Source: Streptomyces formicae (GTDB lineage Bacteria; Actinomycetota; Actinomycetes; Streptomycetales; Streptomycetaceae). From it: 64,000 bases of DNA. The notes under the pieces are model-generated. The model saw only the letters and a program-made list of their open reading frames with translations. It was not told the origin of the DNA and searched no databases. This document shows positions 58,887 to 64,000 of the stretch, in pieces (position 1 is the stretch's first letter; every line of letters begins with the position of its first letter). Location: NCBI RefSeq assembly GCF_002556545.1, contig NZ_CP022685.1, positions 2,294,001 to 2,358,000 of the forward strand, written 5' to 3'. Position numbers and translations under genes: made by a program.

Positions 58887-61626
58887 AGTGCGCCGCAGAC
58901 TCCCAGTCCGCCCCGACCCCCACCGACACATCCAACGGCGCCCGCAGCGACACCGCACCGGCCATCTCCCTGCGGACCAGCTCCTCGACCTTCGCGCGCT
59001 CCCCGGCGGCGATCTCCAGGACGATTTCGTCGTGGACCTGGAGCAGCATCCGGGACTCGAGCTTCGCCTCCGTCAGCGCGCGATGCACGTTCAGCATCGC
59101 GATCTTGACGATGTCCGCCGCCGTGCCCTGGATCGGCGCGTTGAGCGCCATCCGCTCGGCCATCTCGCGGCGCTGGCGGTTGTCGCTGTTGAGGTCGGGC
59201 AGATACCGGCGGCGGCCCAGCATCGTCTCCGTGTAGCCCGTGGCACGCGCCTCGTCGACCGCGCGGCGCAGATAGTCGCGCACCCCGCCGAACCGCTCGA
59301 AGTACGTGTCCATCAGCGCACGCGCCTCACCCGCGTCGATGTTCAACTGCTGGGAGAGACCGAACGCCGAGAGGCCGTACGCCAAGCCGTACGACATGGC
59401 CTTGATCTTGCGCCGCATCTCCGCGTCGACGTCGGAGCCGTCCACGCCGAACACCTGCGAGGCCACCGTGGTGTGCAGGTCCTCGCCGGAGGTGAACGCC
59501 TCGAGGAGGCCCTCGTCCTCGGAGAGGTGCGCCATCACCCGCAGCTCGATCTGGCTGTAGTCCGCGGTCATGAGGGACTCGAAGCCCTCGCCGACCACGA
59601 AGCCGCGGCGGATCGCCCGGCCCTCGTCCGTACGCACGGGGATGTTCTGGAGGTTCGGGTCGGTGGAGGAGAGACGACCCGTCGCCGCGACCGTCTGGTT
59701 GAACGTGGTGTGGATGCGGCCGTCCGCGGCGATCGTCTTGATCAGGCCCTCGACGGTGACGCGCAGCTTCGCCTGCTCGCGGTGGCGCAGCATGATGACC
59801 GGAAGCTCGTTCTCGGTCTGGGCCGCGAGCCAGGCCAACGCGTCGGCGTCCGTGGTGTAACCGGTCTTCGTCTTCTTCGTCTTGGGCAGGTTCAGCTCGC
59901 CGAAGAGGACTTCCTGGAGCTGCTTGGGCGAGCCCAGGTTGAACTCGTGCCCCGCGGCCTCGTGCGCCTCCTTCACGGCCTGCTGCACCGCGCCGGCGAA
60001 CTGCTGCTCCATCGCCTCCAGATGGGCGCGGTCGGCGGCGATGCCGTGCCGCTCCAGACGGGCCAGGAGCGTGGACGTCGGCAGCTCGATGTCCGTCAAC
60101 AGGTCGCTCGCGCCGACCTCCTGGAGCTTCTCGCCGAAGGCGGTGCCCAGGTCGAGGACGGTGCGGGCCTGCGCCATCAGCGACTCGGCCTCGGCCGTGT
60201 CGTCCTCCTCCGTACCGAAGGCGAGCTGCCCCTCGGCGGCGGACGCGGGCGCCAGCTCACGGCCCAGGTACTCCAGGGAGAGCGCGTCCAGGGCGAAGGA
60301 ACGGCGGCCCGGCTTGACCAGGTACGCGGCGAGCGCCGTGTCCATGGAGACGCCGTCGACCCGCCAGCCGTGCTCGGGGAAGACCCGCATCACGGCCTTC
60401 GCGTTGTGCAGGACCTTCGGCTTGTGAGCGTCGGCGATCCACGCCGCGAACGCCTTCTCGTCGGCCTCGTCAAGCGCGGCCGGGTCGAACCAGGCGGCCG
60501 CTCCCCCGGCGGCGGCCAGCGCCACCTCCGTCACCGAGCCCGCGCCCAGCTGCCAGGTGTCGACCGTGGCGACACCGAGCACCGCCGTGCCGTGCTCGGC
60601 GAGCCAGGGTGCGAGCTCGCCCGTGCCGAGCACCTTGCCGTCCAGCTCCACGCCCGGCTCGGCCGGGGTCTGCTCGGCCTCCTCGGCGCCCGGGTCGACG
60701 GCGAGCAGCCGCTCGCGCAGCGACGGATTGCGGATCTCCAGGGTGTCCAGGACCATCGCCAGCGTCGTACGGTCGTACGGAGCGCGCTCCAACTCGGCGA
60801 CCGTCTTGGGCAGTTCGACGTCGCGCACCATCTCGGTCAGACGGCGGTTGAGCTTCACCGCGTCCAGGTGGTCGCGGAAGTTCTGCCCGGCCTTGCCCTT
60901 GACCTCTTCGGCGCGCTCCACGAGGTCGGCGAACGAACCGAACTGGTTGATCCACTTCGCGGCGGTCTTCTCGCCGACACCGGGGATGCCCGGCAGGTTG
61001 TCCGACGGGTCGCCGCGCAGCGCCGCGAAGTCGGGGTACTGGCTGGGGGTGAGCCCGTACTTCTCCTCGACCTTCTCCGGGGTGAAGCGGGTCAGCTCGG
61101 AGACGCCCTTGGTGGGGTACAGCACGGTCACGTGCTCGGTGATCAGCTGGAAGGAGTCCCGGTCGCCGGTGACGATCAGCACCTCGAAGCCCGCCGCCTC
61201 CGCCTGCGTGGCCAGCGTGGCGATGACGTCGTCCGCCTCGAAGCCGTCCACCGCGAAGCGCACCGCGTGCATCGCGTCGAGCATCTCGCCGATCAGCTCG
61301 ACCTGCCCCTTGAACTCGTCCGGGGTCTTGGAGCGGTTCGCCTTGTACTCGGGGAACTCCTCGGAGCGCCACGTCTTGCGCGAGACGTCGAAGGCCACCG
61401 CGAAGTGCGTGGGCGCCTCGTCGCGCAGCGTGTTCGCCAGCATCGACGCGAAGCCGTAGATCGCGTTCGTCGGCTGGCCCGTCGCCGTCGTGAAATTCTC
61501 CGCGGGCAGCGCGAAGAACGCCCGGTACGCCAGGGAGTGCCCGTCCATGAGGAGCAGGCGCGGACGCTGCTCGCCACTCGGCTTCGTCGCGGTCTCGGAC
61601 TTCTTCTTCGCTGCTTTTTCTGCCAC
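58885..61626 (-). CDS. polA: DNA polymerase I
   Basis: A 913-residue repair/replication polymerase. The N-terminal 5'-nuclease domain (about 25-300) has LLLMDGHSLAYRAFFAL and GFEADDVIATLA and GIPGVGEKTAAKW. The middle (about 320-520) has the fold of a 3'-5' exonuclease domain but no DxE motif, so it lacks proofreading. The polymerase domain has ADYSQIELRVMAHLS (motif A), RRKIKAMSYGLAYG (fingers) and LLQVHDEIVLE (motif C). The GTG at 61626 has AGGA 8 bp upstream and is preferred over GTGs at 61656 and 61650. Confidence 0.95.
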   Translation of the reverse strand: MAEKAAKKKSETATKPSGEQRPRLLLMDGHSLAYRAFFALPAENFTTATGQPTNAIYGFASMLANTLRDEAPTHFAVAFDVSRKTWRSEEFPEYKANRSKTPDEFKGQVELIGEMLDAMHAVRFAVDGFEADDVIATLATQAEAAGFEVLIVTGDRDSFQLITEHVTVLYPTKGVSELTRFTPEKVEEKYGLTPSQYPDFAALRGDPSDNLPGIPGVGEKTAAKWINQFGSFADLVERAEEVKGKAGQNFRDHLDAVKLNRRLTEMVRDVELPKTVAELERAPYDRTTLAMVLDTLEIRNPSLRERLLAVDPGAEEAEQTPAEPGVELDGKVLGTGELAPWLAEHGTAVLGVATVDTWQLGAGSVTEVALAAAGGAAAWFDPAALDEADEKAFAAWIADAHKPKVLHNAKAVMRVFPEHGWRVDGVSMDTALAAYLVKPGRRSFALDALSLEYLGRELAPASAAEGQLAFGTEEDDTAEAESLMAQARTVLDLGTAFGEKLQEVGASDLLTDIELPTSTLLARLERHGIAADRAHLEAMEQQFAGAVQQAVKEAHEAAGHEFNLGSPKQLQEVLFGELNLPKTKKTKTGYTTDADALAWLAAQTENELPVIMLRHREQAKLRVTVEGLIKTIAADGRIHTTFNQTVAATGRLSSTDPNLQNIPVRTDEGRAIRRGFVVGEGFESLMTADYSQIELRVMAHLSEDEGLLEAFTSGEDLHTTVASQVFGVDGSDVDAEMRRKIKAMSYGLAYGLSAFGLSQQLNIDAGEARALMDTYFERFGGVRDYLRRAVDEARATGYTETMLGRRRYLPDLNSDNRQRREMAERMALNAPIQGTAADIVKIAMLNVHRALTEAKLESRMLLQVHDEIVLEIAAGERAKVEELVRREMAGAVSLRAPLDVSVGVGADWESAAH

Positions 61627-61750
61627 GTCCCCGATCCTGCCACGCCCCACTGACACTCCGGCCCCAGGCAGCCCCGACCCCCGGCATTGTCACCGGTGCG
61701 TGGGAGTATCGGAGACATAGCTCACGCACGTGCTCGAAGGGGAGCCGACC

Positions 61751-64000
61751 ATGGCAAGCAAGCCGCCCAAGGGCGATCCGGTCCAGGACGCGCCGCAGGT
61801 CGCCGAGGCGCAGCACGCCGCGGCGGGCCTCCCCGCCATCGGGCACACGCTGCGCATCGCGCAGCAGCAGATGGGCGTGCGCCGCACCGCGCTCACGCTG
61901 CTGCGGGTCAACCAGAAGGACGGCTTCGACTGCCCCGGCTGCGCCTGGCCCGAGCCCGACCACCGGCACAAGGCGGAGTTCTGCGAGAACGGCGCGAAGG
62001 CCGTCGCCGAAGAGGCCACGCTGCGCCGCGTCACCCCCGACTTCTTCGCCGCGCACCCCGTCGCGGACCTCGCGACCCGCAGCGGGTACTGGCTGGGCCA
62101 GCAGGGCCGCCTCACCCACCCCATGTATCTGGCCGAGGGCGCCGAGCGCTACGAACCCGTCTCCTGGGAGCGCGCCTTCGACATCGTCGCCGAGGAGCTC
62201 ACCGCCCTGGAGAGCCCCGACGAGTCCGTCTTCTACACCTCGGGACGCACCAGCAACGAGGCGGCGTTCCTCTACCAGCTGTTCGCCCGCGAGCTCGGCA
62301 CGAACAACCTGCCCGACTGCTCGAACATGTGCCACGAGTCGTCGGGCTCCGCGCTGACCGAGACGATCGGCATCGGCAAGGGCAGCGTCCTCCTGGAGGA
62401 CCTCTACCAGTCGGACCTGATCATCGTCGCCGGGCAGAACCCCGGCACGAACCACCCGCGCATGCTCTCCGCCCTGGAGAAGGCGAAGAACAACGGCGCG
62501 AAGATCATCACGGTCAATCCGCTGCCCGAGGCGGGCCTGGAGCGCTTCAAGAACCCGCAGACCCCCCAGGGCATGCTCAAGGGCACCGCCCTGACCGACC
62601 TCTTCCTGCAGATCCGCCTCGGCGGCGACCAGGCCCTCTTCCGCCTCCTGAACAAGCTGATCCTCGACACCGAGGGCGCGGTCGACGAGGACTTCGTCCG
62701 TGAACACACCCACGGGTACGAGGAGTTCGCCGACGCCGCCCGCGCCGCCGACTGGGACGACACCCTCGCGGCGACCGGCCTGGAGCGCGCCGAGATCGAG
62801 GAGGCGCTGCGCCTGGTGCTCGCCTCCCGGCGCACCGTCGTGTGCTGGGCGATGGGCCTGACCCAGCACAAGCACTCCGTGCCCACCATCCGCGAAGTGG
62901 TCAACTTCCTGCTCCTGCGCGGCAACATCGGCCGCCCCGGCGCCGGCGTCTGCCCGGTGCGCGGCCACTCGAACGTGCAGGGCGACCGCACGATGGGCAT
63001 CTTCGAGCGCCCCGCGCCCGCCTTCCTCGACGCCCTGGAGAAGGAGTTCGGCTTCGCGCCGCCGCGCCACCACGGCCTGGACGTCGTCCGCGCCATCCGG
63101 GCCCTGCGCGACGGCGAGGCGAAGGTCTTCTTCGCGATGGGCGGCAACTTCGTGGCGGCCTCCCCCGACACGGAGGTCACCGAGGCGGCCATGCGCAAGG
63201 CCCGCCTGACCGTGCACGTCTCCACCAAGCTGAACCGCTCGCACACGATCACGGGCGCGCGCGCCCTGATCCTGCCGACGCTCGGCCGCACGGAGCGCGA
63301 TCTCCAGGGAGGCGGCGAGCAGTTCGTGACCGTCGAGGACTCCATGGGCATGGTGCACGCCTCGCGCGGACGCCTGGAGCCCGCGAGCAAGCAGCTGCTC
63401 TCCGAGCCCGCCATCGTGTGCCGCCTGGCGCGCCGCGTCCTCGGCGAGGACTCCCGCACGCCCTGGGAGGAGTTCGAGAAGGACTACGCCACCGTGCGCG
63501 ACCGCATCGCGCGCGTCATCCCCGGCTTCGAGGACTTCAACGCCAAGGTCGCCGCCCCCGGCGGATTCGCCCTGCCGCACGCCCCGCGCGACGAGCGCCG
63601 CTTCCCCACGACCACCGGCAAGGCCAACTTCACGGCCGCGCCCGTCGAGTACCCGGCCCTGCCCGAGGGCCGCCTGCTGCTCCAGACGCTGCGCTCGCAC
63701 GACCAGTACAACACCACCATCTACGGCCTCGACGACCGCTACCGAGGCATCAAGAACGGCCGCCGCGTCGTCCTGGTCAACCCCGAGGACGCCCGGAACC
63801 TGGGCTTCGCCGACGGGACGTACGCGGACCTGGTCAGCGAGTGGCAGGACGGCGTGGAGCGGCGCGCCCCTGGATTCCGGATCGTGCACTACCCCACGGC
63901 CCGCGGCTGCGCGGCCGCCTACTACCCCGAGACCAACGTCCTGGTGCCGCTCGATGCCACCGCCGACACCAGCAACACCCCTGCCAGCAAGTCCGTCGTC
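61751..64000 (+). CDS. Molybdopterin oxidoreductase, FdhF/YdeP family (formate dehydrogenase-like), 3' end missing
   Basis: 750 codons of an open frame that runs to the window edge. It has an N-terminal pattern (FDCPGCAWPEPDHRHKAEFCENGAKAVAEEATL) and then VFYTSGRTSNEAAFLYQLFARELGTNNLPDCSNMCHESSG, in which the Cys in NMCHESSG is the likely molybdenum ligand. LIIVAGQNPGTNHPRML, MGLTQHKHSV, LLLRGNIGRPGAGVCPVRGHSNVQGDRTMGI and TLRSHDQYNTTIYGLDDRYRG are family strings. The ATG at 61751 has AGGGGAG upstream. Divergent from polA. The product is cytoplasmic, with no Tat signal. Confidence 0.92.
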   Translation, partial: MASKPPKGDPVQDAPQVAEAQHAAAGLPAIGHTLRIAQQQMGVRRTALTLLRVNQKDGFDCPGCAWPEPDHRHKAEFCENGAKAVAEEATLRRVTPDFFAAHPVADLATRSGYWLGQQGRLTHPMYLAEGAERYEPVSWERAFDIVAEELTALESPDESVFYTSGRTSNEAAFLYQLFARELGTNNLPDCSNMCHESSGSALTETIGIGKGSVLLEDLYQSDLIIVAGQNPGTNHPRMLSALEKAKNNGAKIITVNPLPEAGLERFKNPQTPQGMLKGTALTDLFLQIRLGGDQALFRLLNKLILDTEGAVDEDFVREHTHGYEEFADAARAADWDDTLAATGLERAEIEEALRLVLASRRTVVCWAMGLTQHKHSVPTIREVVNFLLLRGNIGRPGAGVCPVRGHSNVQGDRTMGIFERPAPAFLDALEKEFGFAPPRHHGLDVVRAIRALRDGEAKVFFAMGGNFVAASPDTEVTEAAMRKARLTVHVSTKLNRSHTITGARALILPTLGRTERDLQGGGEQFVTVEDSMGMVHASRGRLEPASKQLLSEPAIVCRLARRVLGEDSRTPWEEFEKDYATVRDRIARVIPGFEDFNAKVAAPGGFALPHAPRDERRFPTTTGKANFTAAPVEYPALPEGRLLLQTLRSHDQYNTTIYGLDDRYRGIKNGRRVVLVNPEDARNLGFADGTYADLVSEWQDGVERRAPGFRIVHYPTARGCAAAYYPETNVLVPLDATADTSNTPASKSVV

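Noticed and set aside
57379..61653. Very long open frame (about 1,420 codons) on the plus strand, antisense to polA, the serine hydrolase and the transglycosylase
   Set aside because: High GC leaves stop codons rare in shadow frames. The protein is Arg/His/Gly/Ala-rich with no domain, and it covers three well-supported genes on the other strand.
1..64000. CRISPR array or tRNA genes
   Set aside because: No regularly spaced repeats with unique spacers are present, and no cloverleaf with a T-loop pattern was found by eye.

Overview
The window reads as a core-to-mid-arm segment of a Streptomyces chromosome. The GC content is very high, most third codon positions are G or C, and many starts are GTG. 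The gene content is typical of the genus: DUF397/DUF5753 regulators, SPW_0924, a HrpB helicase and a polA/rpsA/coaE block. Two actinobacterial GC-rich interspersed repeats also recur between genes. From memory, the right-hand block (coaE, PAC2, rpsA, methyltransferase, hrpB, DUF3068, SPW_0924, transglycosylase, serine hydrolase, polA) follows the order of the S. coelicolor region around polA. I see no tRNA, rRNA, CRISPR array, insertion sequence, prophage or secondary-metabolite cluster.

Layout. 1-13.3 kb: the 3' part of an ogt-like DNA repair gene, an MFS exporter, a cupin, a pseudouridine catabolism pair (psuG and a PfkB kinase), a methyltransferase, a CorA transporter, a CBS protein, a uridine-kinase-like protein, DUF2293 and DUF1772 proteins, a two-gene unit of a PEP-utilising/rifampin-phosphotransferase-like protein plus a His-rich membrane protein, and a membrane-anchored tyrosine phosphatase. 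13.3-15.6 kb: a WhiJ/AbaA-like regulatory group made of DUF397, XRE-DUF5753, a GHKL anti-sigma ATPase and a small protein. 15.7-25.7 kb: acetoin-dehydrogenase-type E1 subunits, a DUF899 protein, an amidohydrolase, an endonuclease/phosphatase-fold protein, a secreted Ca-dependent PI-PLC, a 2H phosphoesterase, DUF3574, and a nucleotidyltransferase next to a protein ending in a RHIM-like amyloid-type motif. 25.7-34 kb: a SWIM/SNF2 pair, and a divergent unit of secreted metallophosphoesterase, MFS transporter and TolB-like protein behind a perfect 15-bp palindrome.

34-48.8 kb: a RidA-GNAT fusion, a GH6 lipoprotein flanked by two different tandem repeats, then a tight minus-strand run M20 peptidase, YfcC transporter, type-5 uracil-DNA glycosylase, NarK-type transporter and proline iminopeptidase. 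After that come an S4 RNA-binding protein, DoxX, a methyltransferase, an NAT_N/GNAT_C acyltransferase, small membrane proteins, coaE, a PAC2 protein and a truncated beta-helix remnant. 48.9-64 kb: rpsA with a clear sigma-70 promoter and terminator, hrpB, DUF3068, SPW_0924, a lytic transglycosylase, a class-A-beta-lactamase-like hydrolase, polA and, divergently, a formate-dehydrogenase-like molybdopterin oxidoreductase that runs off the window.

The most notable signals are these. Two rare TTA codons (bldA control) lie in the PEP-utilising gene and in the anti-sigma ATPase. The Bell/RHIM-like protein beside a nucleotidyltransferase is a candidate conflict or signalling module. A 78-bp tandem array shows A/B alternation. 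A CTAG-rich 8-bp tandem array sits between convergent genes. The RidA-GNAT fusion lacks the expected catalytic arginine. CorA has an N-terminal hexad repeat. All functional calls come from reading motifs by eye, and no database search was run.
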